Assembly (NCBI RefSeq): GCF_042675965.1 | Contig: NZ_JBHTKJ010000073.1 | Location: 104,201 to 168,200 of the forward strand | DNA from: Virgibacillus_R byunsanensis | GTDB taxonomy: Bacteria; Bacillota; Bacilli; Bacillales; Amphibacillaceae | DNA length: 64,000 nucleotides | Direction of reading: 5' to 3' | In this document: positions 1-8,680 of the stretch, piece after piece | Position numbering within the stretch: position 1 is the stretch's first letter | How the letters are laid out: every line of letters begins with the position of its first letter | Notes under the pieces: model-generated | Seen by the model: only the letters and a program-made list of their open reading frames with translations | Told to the model about the DNA's origin: nothing | Databases searched by the model: none | Translations under genes and position numbers: made by a program

Positions 1-704
1 TTTAATTGTCGGACCTTTTTCAATCCAACTCCTCTTTTAACCTCTTTACGGATTTCCGTAAGTATTGTCATTTCATCTGTTTCCACGATTTCATCCGGAA
101 ACATGCCCATTTTTAATACTTGTATCGATGATTGTCCTTCCCATTTTGCAAAGACTGTTGTATATTCTGGGAAATATCTGTCAATCCATTGATGAACGCG
201 CCCCTGTACGGCCTGAAGGTCTTTCATTAATTGCTCATACATGTTCATGCCTTCGCGGAGCTCAGCATAGATCCCTTCTGGTAGATGGGGTTCAGAATAG
301 CGTCCGTCTTGGATTAAGCGTGAAATGACTCTGGCATCTTTTACATCATTTTTGGTTGGTGAATTGTCATCCAACTCTTTTGACTTTTTAACATGTGCTG
401 GGTTTACAACGACTACTTTGAGTCGCTTTTCCATTAGCCAATAAGCTAATGGCAGCCAGTAATGGCCCGTTGGCTCCATACCGATAATAACATCAGATTT
501 TTTGTGCTGGGCAGTTAATTCATTCATCCAATGATTGAACGTTTGAAAACCCTCCATTGAGTTTTCAAGGTATAATGGTTTTCCAAATTGAACTCCACGA
601 AAATCCTGTGCACGTGCAACGTGAGTTTGCTTGGCGATATCAACTCCAATAATTAATGTTTTGTCTGTTAGTTGTAAGATCTTTTCATTTTGTTTATAAT
701 TCAT
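1..704 (-). CDS. IS110-family transposase, N-terminal part (runs off left edge)
   Basis: The reverse strand reads without a stop from an ATG at 704 to the window edge, about 234 codons. The N-terminal RuvC-like (DEDD) domain of IS110/IS1111 transposases is visible: GVDIAKQTH near residue 20, GMEPTGHYW near 80, and KNDVKDARVI near 125, which hold the acidic catalytic residues. A strong AGGAGG site sits 6 nt before the start. The C-terminal transposase_20 domain with its serine would lie beyond the window. The family moves by a recombinase-like mechanism guided by a structured bridge RNA from the non-coding end of the element. Intactness cannot be judged from this half. Confidence 0.93.
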   Translation of the reverse strand, partial: MNYKQNEKILQLTDKTLIIGVDIAKQTHVARAQDFRGVQFGKPLYLENSMEGFQTFNHWMNELTAQHKKSDVIIGMEPTGHYWLPLAYWLMEKRLKVVVVNPAHVKKSKELDDNSPTKNDVKDARVISRLIQDGRYSEPHLPEGIYAELREGMNMYEQLMKDLQAVQGRVHQWIDRYFPEYTTVFAKWEGQSSIQVLKMGMFPDEIVETDEMTILTEIRKEVKRGVGLKKVRQL

Positions 705-800
705 GATAGTCCTCCTTGGTTTTTTAAGGGTCCATTTTTGCTGATCAGCTGTGGACACCTCGTATCATACCAAGGGGGCTTTTTTTGTTCAATCCTCATT
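705..800 (-). other. Structured leader upstream of IS110 transposase
   Basis: Between the transposase start and the next gene is a short non-coding stretch with nested inverted repeats. CCTTGGT at 714-720 overlaps the transposase ribosome binding site and pairs with ACCAAGG at 769-775. Inside it GGTCCA (729-734) pairs with TGGAC (752-756), around the palindrome GCTGATCAGC (740-749). In the IS110 group the non-coding end before the transposase encodes the bridge RNA, so this is a candidate for part of that RNA or for a structure that masks the start site. The exact element boundary cannot be seen. Confidence 0.4.
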
Positions 801-825
801 TTACTTTATTACAGGAATGCTTTCT

Positions 826-862
826 TATCTGCCAAAAAGAAAAGAGCTCGCTAATGTAGCGA
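826..862 (-). terminator. Terminator of the YitT-family gene
   Basis: Hairpin TCGCTA/TAGCGA (848-853 with 857-862) with a 3-nt loop. On the reverse strand it is followed by a U-rich run just after the YitT stop codon. Confidence 0.6.
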
Positions 863-882
863 ACCCTTCCTCTTTTCGATAT

Positions 883-1728
883 TCATCTTCTAAAGTTTCC
901 TATAACCTCAACCGTTTCGCTAATACTAACAAACGCTTTAGGGTCGGTACTTGTAATCAGTGATTTAACTATCGCCAGTTCATAACGAGTAATAACTGTA
1001 TATAGTACTTTACTGTTAGTATTAGAATAAGCGCCTTGCCCATCGATAACGGTAATACCCCGAATTAGATTTTTAATTAGCTCATTCTTTACCTCTTCTC
1101 CTCGAGTTGTTATTACCATTAGACTTAATTTTATATGCCGTGTATGGACACGGTCGATAAGAATTCCGGTAATGTAGATTGAGGCCATCGTATATAAAGC
1201 TAGATCCCAGGAAAATATGAACCCAGATACAAACACAACAATACTGTTTAATCCGAAAATTAATCCACCTAACGGGATATCACGTTTAAGGGTAAGAACA
1301 AGTCCAATGACATCAAATCCTCCAGTAGAACCATAGAATCGTATAATAAAGCCAACACTTATACCTGCAATAACTCCTCCGAAAACAGCAGATAAAAGTG
1401 CATCATCCGTAATCTTAACGATGGGGATATACTGCATGGAAAGTGACGTAACAAGAACAGAAAATATACTGTTCCATATAAACTCCTTCCCTAACTTCAT
1501 CCAGCCAATAATTAAAATAGGGATATTTAAAATGACAAGCCAAATACCTGAGTTTAAGGGAGTAAGTAGACCAAAAACCATCGCAAGACCTGTTACTCCA
1601 CCTGTTAACACTTCATGCGGGAGCAAGAATACGTTAAAAGCAAACCCTAAGACAATCGAAAATACAAATATTACAGCATATTTATATAGGTGATACATGT
1701 ACATCACACTCCAATCCAGTACATTCAT
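883..1728 (-). CDS. YitT-family membrane protein (DUF161/DUF2179)
   Basis: This 281-residue protein matches the usual length of the Bacillus YitT/YpjC/YqfU group. About five hydrophobic segments span residues 10-190, with the typical HEVLTGGVTGLAMVFG motif near 38-53 and FYGSTGGFDVIG near 130. A soluble C-terminal DUF2179 domain follows (from about 200, IKLSLMVITTRGEEVKNELI), containing the GVTVIDGQGAY-type signature. It is a plasma-membrane protein of unknown transport role. It is monocistronic, with its own terminator downstream and the tgl terminator upstream. Confidence 0.85.
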   Translation of the reverse strand: MNVLDWSVMYMYHLYKYAVIFVFSIVLGFAFNVFLLPHEVLTGGVTGLAMVFGLLTPLNSGIWLVILNIPILIIGWMKLGKEFIWNSIFSVLVTSLSMQYIPIVKITDDALLSAVFGGVIAGISVGFIIRFYGSTGGFDVIGLVLTLKRDIPLGGLIFGLNSIVVFVSGFIFSWDLALYTMASIYITGILIDRVHTRHIKLSLMVITTRGEEVKNELIKNLIRGITVIDGQGAYSNTNSKVLYTVITRYELAIVKSLITSTDPKAFVSISETVEVIGNFRR

Positions 1729-1811
1729 AAAAACACTTATTGAATTCTAGTGGTCATTAAAATAAAAGTCAATATCGTTTTGAAAATATTTCTTGTAAAT
1801 AGTTTAACCGA

Positions 1812-1860
1812 CGAAAAAAGAAGTAACCGCCCCATAATTAATGGATAGCGGTTACTTCTT
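1812..1860 (-). terminator. Terminator of tgl
   Basis: A perfect 13-bp stem (1818-1830 with 1848-1860, AAGAAGTAACCGC and its complement) is followed on the reverse strand by TTTTTT. It lies just after the tgl stop codon. Confidence 0.85.
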
Positions 1861-1885
1861 TAATTGCTTAATTTGCATTTTGATC

Positions 1886-2731
1886 TTAAACACCCCTATA
1901 AATCTGATCTAGGAAACGCTTATATCGGTCATATGAAATGGAGCTTTCATTGTGAGTAATGATAACAAATTGGATTTTGTTCAAGACGTAATCCCGCTGC
2001 ATCGAGACCCTTTGTAATCGTTTAAACGACGGTCTTGCTATTGTATCTGTTAGGTAGGCAGACCTGGTTGCACCTGGTTTCCTCACACTATTCAGTGATT
2101 CAATAATTCCCTCGGATGTCAATATTCCCAGTCCATGACCAAAATATAGACCATTTCCTAAAACAACAGCATTTTCGCCTCTCCACTGGGAAGCTTGAGG
2201 ATCAAAATCTGGATTCTTGAAATAGATCACATCTCCTGGTAGAAAGTTGTTCGAGAAAGAGAGATGTATTCCGAGGTCAGGGTCAGAATGCCAACTATAT
2301 ATAAAGAGGTTAGAGAATAATTGATTAAAAGAAGATTCACCAATATTTTGTAATACTGCGTGATAATAGGTAATGAGCATTGCTCCCGCACATTCAAATG
2401 CATACAGGGAACTATTCAGGAATATGTCATTGATTGCATCTGCTGGTCTTACGTTTGGCTTAAGCTGAAATCCTCCGAACATGGTCAGTTGCCAATATTG
2501 AGGATTACACCGGGATGTTTCAAATGTTGCAAACTCTGCATCACCTTGATTCATCAATTGTGCACTTGTCATAATACTTTCTCGTAGTACAAGTTCAAAT
2601 GATAGCTCATTTACGGATTGATAAGCGTATAGTAACGGGGATTCATTCATCAATTGAACAATCATTTTTCCAGTACTTTCAACTGGCCACATATCACTTT
2701 GTTGAAAAGGTACTCCTGCTATTTGAATCAT
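1886..2731 (-). CDS. tgl: Spore-coat protein-glutamine gamma-glutamyltransferase Tgl
   Basis: Tgl forms epsilon-(gamma-glutamyl)lysine cross-links between coat proteins in the outer layers of Bacillus spores. The family signatures are present: SLYAFECAGAM near residue 110 with the catalytic cysteine, PGDVIYFKNPDFDP, WRGENAVVLG and the GHGLGI glycine-histidine motif. At 281 residues it is longer than the B. subtilis protein (about 245) because of an extended C-terminus. It stands alone between terminators. Together with sspP and the CotD-like gene it marks the organism as a spore former. Confidence 0.93.
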   Translation of the reverse strand: MIQIAGVPFQQSDMWPVESTGKMIVQLMNESPLLYAYQSVNELSFELVLRESIMTSAQLMNQGDAEFATFETSRCNPQYWQLTMFGGFQLKPNVRPADAINDIFLNSSLYAFECAGAMLITYYHAVLQNIGESSFNQLFSNLFIYSWHSDPDLGIHLSFSNNFLPGDVIYFKNPDFDPQASQWRGENAVVLGNGLYFGHGLGILTSEGIIESLNSVRKPGATRSAYLTDTIARPSFKRLQRVSMQRDYVLNKIQFVIITHNESSISYDRYKRFLDQIYRGV

Positions 2732-2820
2732 TATTTACCCCTTTCTAACAATTTTAGTGCATTTATTACTACCCTATTCGAATAGATTGGAAATCTTGTT
2801 AAATTTATATATAGTGGCGT

Positions 2821-2860
2821 AAAAATGCCAGGAACTCCTGACTAAAGAAGTTTCCCTGGC
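2821..2860 (-). terminator. Terminator of phosphodiesterase gene
   Basis: Stem GCCAGG/CCTGGC (2827-2832 with 2855-2860), extended by further pairs, then a U-run on the reverse strand. It lies downstream of the phosphodiesterase stop. Confidence 0.65.
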
Positions 2861-2898
2861 TATCAGTTTTAATATCATGTATTTTTCACTTAGGTGGA

Positions 2899-4380
2899 TT
2901 AATCCTTATGTTGATCCAAAATCAACTGGAGTATATATTCTTTCATATCGACAAAACGAGGAAATTCTGGCTTTAGACTTGTTCCTGCAATTACTAACGG
3001 TACAAGGGATTCTTGTTTGTGTAAGGAACCGTGTGCTGCGCCTCCAAGATGGAATGGTGTTGATTGGGCTTTAAATTCACAACCAGGTTTAGCATTAACG
3101 ACAATAATACGACCCGAGTGAGAATGTAAGACGCTATATAACCGAGCTAATCCATCTGGATAATCGCCATAGGATAATTTGCGGTCATTTGTCACGTTCA
3201 AATCTAACAACTCACACTCCCCATCAATACTCCATGTTTGTTTATAATCATCGGTATATTCTCCATTTGGCCTATATTCTAAAGATCCCTTCCGCATACC
3301 GGATTCGACATGAATAGCGTTTTCTTTTTTCCAGGCAATGATATCGATCCGCTTATCTTTTTTTAATCGTTCCGTAATAGTGGAAAGCGGAAGTTTTTTG
3401 TCCAGCACATAAATATAAGCCATACGCTGGTTAACACATATGACAAGTTGATCCTTTTTGTGGACATGACGTTGAATTCGCGCAATACGGTTTTTCTTTA
3501 ATATTTTGCGTAAATCAATGATGAACTTACGGTATTTGGAACCCATTGGAGCATGACCATTATCTCCCAAAACCATCCATATATTCTGGTTAAGTGCTTC
3601 TTCCCAGCTTGGGTACATATTTAATATTTTTTGAATTTCCCGATCAATTTTGGCAATACCTTTTATATCCATCGGTCCTCTAAAATGAACTCGGGTATCC
3701 ATATCCTGAAATATACAAAACGTAAATTCCGGCAGTTTCTTCTTACGTATTAAATGTCGAAGCTCCCGAGCTGTATATTTATAATTTCCGGCAGCAACCT
3801 GGGTTGGGAAACCCCACGACCTTAACTTCGAAAAAGTACCTAGCGAGAAAATGGATGTAGCATCACTTGTCCACTCGCCGTCTTCAAAGTGGGTCAATGT
3901 GCTGAGCAGTCGTGGAACACGTAGTTTTCTTGGTGTGTTACCACGATACACAAAGGAGTTAATCGAAGCAGAAGGAATCCCGGCTTCAGCCAAATCCTCA
4001 TAGATGGTAGTCACTTTATTACTCAAGTGCTCGTTATTCAATCGATAGAGCATGTTATGGATCGACCGGCGCATACCTAACCTGAACGTTTCCCGAAAAC
4101 CAGTCCCATAGTTAATAATCTCTTTTTCAGAAGCATCAAACCAGTTTAAGCCTGGAATGTGGTGTTTATCTGCATATGTACCTGTTAAGAGACTACTGTC
4201 AATCGTAACTGACATGGTTGGAAACGAACTAACCATATTAGAGATATAGTTACCATTTTCCATCAAAAATTGTAGGGCTGGAGCTCGTCCTATTTGAATC
4301 GCCTGTTCTAGTGGTTCGGACATCAGTGAATCGATGTTCAATAAAATTACTGGTTTCTTTAATTGTGTGTGTTGAACCAT
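2899..4380 (-). CDS. Alkaline-phosphatase-superfamily phosphodiesterase/nucleotide pyrophosphatase
   Basis: The protein (about 493 residues) has the type I phosphodiesterase layout: NIDSL near the N-terminus (metal-binding Asp), SSFPTMSVTI with the nucleophilic Thr, QDMDTRVHFRG, LGDNGHAPMG (Asp-x-Gly-His metal site) and a late GGAAHGSLH histidine. These sites bind two zinc-like ions and hydrolyse phosphodiesters or pyrophosphates; the substrate cannot be told. There is no signal peptide, so it is probably cytoplasmic. I chose the ATG at 4380, 9 nt after a GAGG site. An in-frame GTG at 4395 and ATG at 4389 are alternatives. Confidence 0.85.
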   Translation of the reverse strand: MVQHTQLKKPVILLNIDSLMSEPLEQAIQIGRAPALQFLMENGNYISNMVSSFPTMSVTIDSSLLTGTYADKHHIPGLNWFDASEKEIINYGTGFRETFRLGMRRSIHNMLYRLNNEHLSNKVTTIYEDLAEAGIPSASINSFVYRGNTPRKLRVPRLLSTLTHFEDGEWTSDATSIFSLGTFSKLRSWGFPTQVAAGNYKYTARELRHLIRKKKLPEFTFCIFQDMDTRVHFRGPMDIKGIAKIDREIQKILNMYPSWEEALNQNIWMVLGDNGHAPMGSKYRKFIIDLRKILKKNRIARIQRHVHKKDQLVICVNQRMAYIYVLDKKLPLSTITERLKKDKRIDIIAWKKENAIHVESGMRKGSLEYRPNGEYTDDYKQTWSIDGECELLDLNVTNDRKLSYGDYPDGLARLYSVLHSHSGRIIVVNAKPGCEFKAQSTPFHLGGAAHGSLHKQESLVPLVIAGTSLKPEFPRFVDMKEYILQLILDQHKD

Positions 4381-4458
4381 AGCATTCATCCTCACTGAAA
4401 TATTCCTATATACATATTTTTCTTATGTTATATTTTGATTTAGAACCATATATATACA

Positions 4459-4490
4459 TAGAAAATGGCATATCCATTACGATATGCCAT
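4459..4490 (-). terminator. Terminator of dioxygenase/MhqR operon
   Basis: Perfect 10-bp stem ATGGCATATC/GATATGCCAT (4465-4474 with 4481-4490) followed by TTTTC on the reverse strand. Confidence 0.7.
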
Positions 4491-4508
4491 ACAAAACAAA
4501 CTATTCAA

Positions 4509-5486
4509 CTATTCTTTACTAAATTCTTTTGTGCTTCGTACTGTATCAATGGAGCGAACTGCTTTCTCAATTTCCTCCCGTTTTGATTCTAAAAATGGAG
4601 GTAATGATAACTTCTCTCCAAGTGTTTCATATGGTTCATCTTCCATAAATCCTGGGCCATCTGTAGCAATTTCAAATAAAATTTGTGATGTAACCTTCGT
4701 GTACAATGATCCAAAATAATACCGTTCTACATAACCGGAGTTTGGCATACGGAAGGATTGCAATCGGTTTATCCATTCCTCCAATTCTGAACGGTTCGCT
4801 GCACGGAATGCCACATGGTGAACTGTCCCATAACCTTGTCTCGCTTGAGGAAGAATTGCATTATATTCCACAACTACTTGTGCCCCGTTTCCGCCTTCAC
4901 CAACTTCAAATAAATGAAAAGAATCCTCTTTATCTTTTTCTTTAAACTGGAATACTTTTTCCATCAGTTCCTTAAAATAATCAAATTCAGAAACACGAAC
5001 AAAGATTGGCCCTAATCCTGTAATGGCATAATCTAAAGGAATTGGCCCTTTTTGCCATGGCTTACCTGCAGGAACACCTTCATTGTTCTCATCAGAAATC
5101 AATTGGTAGTTTTGGTCATCAAAGTCAACAAATGAAAGTGTATTCTTATCAAATTGCTGTTTTATTCCGGTATGTTTTACTTCAAGACGGTCAAAACGTT
5201 TCACCCAATAATCTAATGCTGCGTCACTTGGTACCCGGAAAGATGTTTTGGAAATTTCGTTTGTTCCATGTACACCTTTTGGTATGCCTGGAAAGTCAAA
5301 AAACGTGATGTCTGTACCAGCACTACCAACATCGTCTGCGAAAAATAAATGGTATGTTTGGATATCATCTTGGTTAACAGTCTTCTTTACTAATCGCACC
5401 CCCAAAACATAGGTGTAAAAATCATAAATTTTTTCAGCACTGCTTGTAATTGCTGTTACGTGATGTAAACCTTTTAATTCGTTCAT
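4509..5486 (-). CDS. Ring-cleaving (hydroquinone-type) dioxygenase, VOC fold
   Basis: This protein of about 325 residues has two vicinal-oxygen-chelate modules. The first begins LHHVTAITSSAEKIYDFYT with the metal-binding His; the second holds GTVHHVAFRA. It resembles the MhqA/MhqE/MhqO group that opens hydroquinone-like rings during electrophile stress. The ATG at 5486 is preceded by GGAGGAAG and removes a spurious upstream extension. It follows a MarR-type regulator by 22 bp in the same operon, and an MhqR-like operator lies upstream of both. The inferred job is detoxification of quinones or catechols; the exact substrate is unknown. Confidence 0.87.
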   Translation of the reverse strand: MNELKGLHHVTAITSSAEKIYDFYTYVLGVRLVKKTVNQDDIQTYHLFFADDVGSAGTDITFFDFPGIPKGVHGTNEISKTSFRVPSDAALDYWVKRFDRLEVKHTGIKQQFDKNTLSFVDFDDQNYQLISDENNEGVPAGKPWQKGPIPLDYAITGLGPIFVRVSEFDYFKELMEKVFQFKEKDKEDSFHLFEVGEGGNGAQVVVEYNAILPQARQGYGTVHHVAFRAANRSELEEWINRLQSFRMPNSGYVERYYFGSLYTKVTSQILFEIATDGPGFMEDEPYETLGEKLSLPPFLESKREEIEKAVRSIDTVRSTKEFSKE

Positions 5487-5508
5487 GCTATCTTCCTCCA
5501 ATATTTTT

Positions 5509-5976
5509 TTATTTTTCGACAGAAAGTTCTTCGGCATAGTATCCTAATTTTTTTAACTGTTGAATTATAGATTCTTTTTCATCAGAATCTAATCCACCAA
5601 CTATTTCATGAATACCTTCCCTATGTTTAGGAAAAATTTCATTCATTTTATTTGTTCCCTCTGCAGTGATTGCCGCATAAGTGATCCGTCGGTCTGTTGG
5701 ACAAGGTATTCTCTTTAGTAGCTTTTTCCTTTCTAATTTATCTACCACATAGGTAATACTGCTACTTGCAATCAAGACCTTTTCACCAATTTTTTGGATT
5801 GGTTGGTCCCCTTTACTATAAATTAACTCCAGAACTGCAAACTCAGTAGGATTAAGACCATAGCTTCTTATGTCTTCTTCCACACGCTTTTTAATGGACT
5901 GTAAGGCGTGCGACAACACAATAAATAACTTTAATGATAATTCTTCTTCTATTTGTTGGTTTTCCTGTTTATCCAA
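5509..5976 (-). CDS. mhqR: MarR-family repressor, MhqR-like
   Basis: The 155-residue winged-helix regulator contains LNPTEFAVLELIYSKGDQPIQKIGEKVLIASSSITYVVDKLERK, close to the Bacillus quinone-responsive repressor MhqR (YkvE). Translation starts at a TTG (5976) 11 nt after AAAGGG; the nearby ATG is out of frame. It is the first gene of a two-gene operon with a ring-cleaving dioxygenase. A near-perfect inverted repeat at 5998-6015 lies directly upstream, which suggests autoregulation. MhqR-type proteins release DNA when catechols or quinones react with them. Confidence 0.8.
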   Translation of the reverse strand: MDKQENQQIEEELSLKLFIVLSHALQSIKKRVEEDIRSYGLNPTEFAVLELIYSKGDQPIQKIGEKVLIASSSITYVVDKLERKKLLKRIPCPTDRRITYAAITAEGTNKMNEIFPKHREGIHEIVGGLDSDEKESIIQQLKKLGYYAEELSVEK

Positions 5977-5997
5977 AAATTATCATTCCCTTTCAAA

Positions 5998-6015
5998 TAT
6001 CTTCAATTCGAGATA
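5998..6015 (-). promoter_or_regulatory. Predicted MhqR operator
   Basis: TATCTTCAATTCGAGATA is an 18-bp inverted repeat with one mismatched pair. It closely matches the ATCT-N6-7-AGAT operator that I recall for B. subtilis MhqR. It ends 22 nt upstream of the TTG start, so a bound repressor would block the promoter of mhqR and the dioxygenase gene. Confidence 0.6.
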
Positions 6016-6146
6016 ATTGTATAACAGTTTAATTTCTAGTGTCAACAAATCAACTTTTAAAAATCCACGTTTCCCCACTATCACTTTTGGTCAAAGACCT
6101 TTATAATAGGAAAAGTGAACTTACAGAAGGAAAAGGTGTTTTTTAC

Positions 6147-7703
6147 ATGAGCTTACTAACAGTTAATAATTTAACGCACGGATTCGGGGATAGAGCTATC
6201 TTTGAAGACGTTTCTTTTCGTTTATTGAAAGGCGAACATATCGGACTTATTGGTGCTAACGGAGAAGGTAAGTCCTCTTTTATGAATATAATCACGAATA
6301 AGCTAGAGCCAGATGTGGGTACGATCACTTGGTCCAAACGTGTACGAATTGGTTACTTGGATCAGCATGCCGATTTAAAAGAAGGAATGTCAATGCGTGA
6401 CGTTCTAAGAACTGCATTTCAATACCTGTTTGATATCGAGACAGAAATGAACGAACTTTTTGCGAAAATGGGTGACGTCGGACCTGAGGAATTAGAAGAA
6501 TTACTAGAAGAAACCGGTCAACTTCAAGAAGCGCTAACTAACAATGATTTCTACACTATTGACGCTAAAGTGGAAGAAATAGCTAATGGCCTTGGTCTGG
6601 ATGAAATTGGATTAGAGCGTGAGGTTGATGATTTGAGTGGTGGTCAACGTACAAAAGTATTGCTTGCCAAGCTACTTCTAGAAAAACCAGATATTTTGCT
6701 GCTTGATGAGCCAACGAACTATCTAGACGTAGAGCATATCGAATGGCTGAAAAAGTATTTGCTTGAATATGATCATGCTTTTATTCTAATCTCGCATGAC
6801 ATACCTTTTTTAAATAGTGTTGTAAATCTGATCTATCATATGGAAAATCAACAGCTTACACGTTATCCTGGCGATTACAATGAATTTCTTCGCGTACATG
6901 ATATGAAAAAACAACAACTAGAGTCCGCCTATAAAAAACAGCAGAAAGAAATCGCTAGTTTAAAAACCTTTGTCGCGAAAAACAAAGCGAATGCGGCAAC
7001 GAGCAAATTGGCAACTTCACGTCAAAAGAAACTCGATAAAATGGATGTCATTGAACTGGATTCAGAAAAGCCGAAACCAAGGTTTCACTTCAAGGAATCA
7101 CGGACACCGGGAAAGTACTTGTTCGAAACGAAGGACCTTGTTATCGGTTACGATGAACCTCTCTCTAGATCACTTAACTTAGAGATGGAGCGTGGTCAAA
7201 AAATTGCATTATCAGGGGCAAACGGAATCGGGAAAACGACTCTTTTACGCAGTATCCTTGGTGAAATCAATCCTGTTTCTGGTTCTGTCCAACTAGGTGA
7301 AAACCTGCATATTGGTTACTTTGAACAAGAATTAAAAGAAACAACCGACAGAACCTGTATTGAAGAAATATGGGAGGAATTCCGCCATTTCACCCAACAA
7401 GAAGTACGTCGGTCCTTAGCACAATGTGGTCTAACTAGAAAACACATTGAAAGTAAAGTTAAAGTGTTAAGTGGGGGCGAAAAAGCAAAAGTACGTCTTT
7501 GTAAATTAATTAATAAAGAAACCAACTTGCTTGTACTTGATGAGCCTACTAACCACTTGGATGTGGATGCAAAAGCAGAGCTAAAACGTGCTCTAAAAGA
7601 ATATAAAGGTAGTGTACTTCTAATCTCACACGAACCAGAATTCTATCAGGACATTGTCACAGATGTTTGGAATTGTGAGGATTGGACAACTAAAGTATTT
7701 TAA
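6147..7703 (+). CDS. ABC-F family ATPase (YfmM-like)
   Basis: 518 residues from the ATG at 6147, ignoring an unsupported 36-codon upstream extension. Two ABC ATPase domains lie in one chain with no membrane segment. Domain 1 has GANGEGKSS, LSGGQRTKVLLA and LLLDEPTNYLD. A charged linker of about 90 residues follows (MKKQQLESAYKKQQKEIASLK). Domain 2 has GANGIGKTT, LSGGEKAKVRL and LVLDEPTNHLD. ABC-F proteins act on ribosomes as translation factors, and some give ribosome-targeting antibiotic resistance. Length and linker fit the B. subtilis YfmM type, a guess from memory. It is monocistronic with a strong terminator. Confidence 0.9.
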   Translation: MSLLTVNNLTHGFGDRAIFEDVSFRLLKGEHIGLIGANGEGKSSFMNIITNKLEPDVGTITWSKRVRIGYLDQHADLKEGMSMRDVLRTAFQYLFDIETEMNELFAKMGDVGPEELEELLEETGQLQEALTNNDFYTIDAKVEEIANGLGLDEIGLEREVDDLSGGQRTKVLLAKLLLEKPDILLLDEPTNYLDVEHIEWLKKYLLEYDHAFILISHDIPFLNSVVNLIYHMENQQLTRYPGDYNEFLRVHDMKKQQLESAYKKQQKEIASLKTFVAKNKANAATSKLATSRQKKLDKMDVIELDSEKPKPRFHFKESRTPGKYLFETKDLVIGYDEPLSRSLNLEMERGQKIALSGANGIGKTTLLRSILGEINPVSGSVQLGENLHIGYFEQELKETTDRTCIEEIWEEFRHFTQQEVRRSLAQCGLTRKHIESKVKVLSGGEKAKVRLCKLINKETNLLVLDEPTNHLDVDAKAELKRALKEYKGSVLLISHEPEFYQDIVTDVWNCEDWTTKVF

Positions 7704-7710
7704 CAGCGTG

Positions 7711-7753
7711 AGAGAGGGCTTTTCGCCATATAATTGCGGAGCCCCTCTCTTTT
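7711..7753 (+). terminator. Terminator of ABC-F gene
   Basis: AGAGAGGG (7711-7718) pairs with CCCTCTCT (7743-7750), followed by TTTTA, directly after the ABC-F stop codon. Confidence 0.75.
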
Positions 7754-7907
7754 ATACTATTATAAAACTATGTCGTATTTTGTAATCTTTTGACTTCTTT
7801 TGGAAAACCTATTGAATATTTTCATGAAATTAAGCATAATAAATATCGTTGTTGTCTTTGAGACAATTTACCTATAACATTGATAATTAATGAGAGGAAG
7901 ATAAAAA

Positions 7908-8090
7908 GTGTACCAAGTAATAGAACAAACACGATCTGATTTAATAGTGGCAATTACCCTTAAAAAGAATGAAATGATTGAACTAGGTATGAAATATGGA
8001 TTGGCAGATAAAAGGACAGTAAATTGCAGCCAACAACTTGACGATCTTTTAAATCGACATTTAGTAAATAATAGTTTGATACATGAATAA
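7908..8090 (+). CDS. Spo0E-like aspartyl-phosphate phosphatase
   Basis: This 60-residue protein matches the Spo0E family: a two-helix hairpin with KKNEMIELGMKYGLAD, then the SQQLDDLLNRH segment that carries the SxxxD signature. Family members remove phosphate from Spo0A~P and so delay sporulation. The start is a GTG behind GAGAGGAAG with 7-nt spacing. It is a lone gene between the ABC-F terminator and a convergent UspA gene. Length and motif fit well; which response regulator it acts on is inferred from the family only. Confidence 0.82.
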   Translation: MYQVIEQTRSDLIVAITLKKNEMIELGMKYGLADKRTVNCSQQLDDLLNRHLVNNSLIHE

Positions 8091-8138
8091 ATAAACCACA
8101 ATAATTTGCATTCAGACATAAACTTTCCTATTACACCA

Positions 8139-8175
8139 CAAAACCAGCTTACCCGTTAAGCTGGTTTTAGCTGAA
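8139..8175. terminator. Bidirectional terminator between Spo0E-like and UspA genes
   Basis: The stem AACCAGCTTA/TAAGCTGGTT is flanked by A- and T-runs on opposite sides, so it can serve both convergent genes. Confidence 0.65.
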
Positions 8176-8180
8176 GATAT

Positions 8181-8615
8181 TTATTTAATAACAAAGACTG
8201 GACATGTCGCGTGATTTAGGATTTTTTTACTCACACTTCCAACAAACAACCCTTTAATGTTTACCAGACCACGACTACCAACTACAATTAAGTCAACCTT
8301 GTTATCTTCTGCATATTCACAAAGCTTTGCACCTGCGTTTTCGTTTGTGTCATCAAAAATAACCTGCGTGAAAATTGGTATCGCTTCTGCTTCAAATTCT
8401 TTCATGATTTTTTCCATTTGCGGTTGAAAATGATCTGCCAGTTCGTTTTCAATACTGCGTGCTACTGCTGCATTGGCTTTTGGACCCGTTGGTTTTATAA
8501 CGGTGATGACGTGAACTTCTGTTTCAGATACGTGTGCTGCTTGTCTCTTAGCTTCCTGAATCGCATGTCTGCTCATAAGAGATCCATCATAAGCAACGAG
8601 AATTTTCTTGTTCAA
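8181..8615 (-). CDS. Universal stress protein (UspA family)
   Basis: A 144-residue cytoplasmic protein with the Usp fold: KILVAYDGSLMSRHAIQEA at the N-terminus and the ATP-binding signature GSRGLVNIKGLFVGSVSKKIL near the C-terminus (G-2x-G-9x-G-S), then CPVFVIK. It starts at a TTG with a GGGGTG site upstream. A second, diverged UspA gene lies at 53.9 kb. Usp proteins bind ATP or form dimers under stress or slow growth; a specific role cannot be told here. Confidence 0.9.
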   Translation of the reverse strand: MNKKILVAYDGSLMSRHAIQEAKRQAAHVSETEVHVITVIKPTGPKANAAVARSIENELADHFQPQMEKIMKEFEAEAIPIFTQVIFDDTNENAGAKLCEYAEDNKVDLIVVGSRGLVNIKGLFVGSVSKKILNHATCPVFVIK

Positions 8616-8680
8616 CTAAGTAGCACCCCGTTACTTGAATAGAAACCTCACTGCTTGAATATTAAGACAGCCTATCTTTT

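Noticed and set aside
16..704. Small + strand frame at 65-328
   Set aside because: It is the antisense of the IS110 transposase, whose own frame is open to the window edge.
6039..6146. N-terminal extension of the ABC-F protein
   Set aside because: Homologues begin at the MSLLTVNNLTH start. The extension has no binding site and overlaps the promoter region of the divergent mhqR operon.
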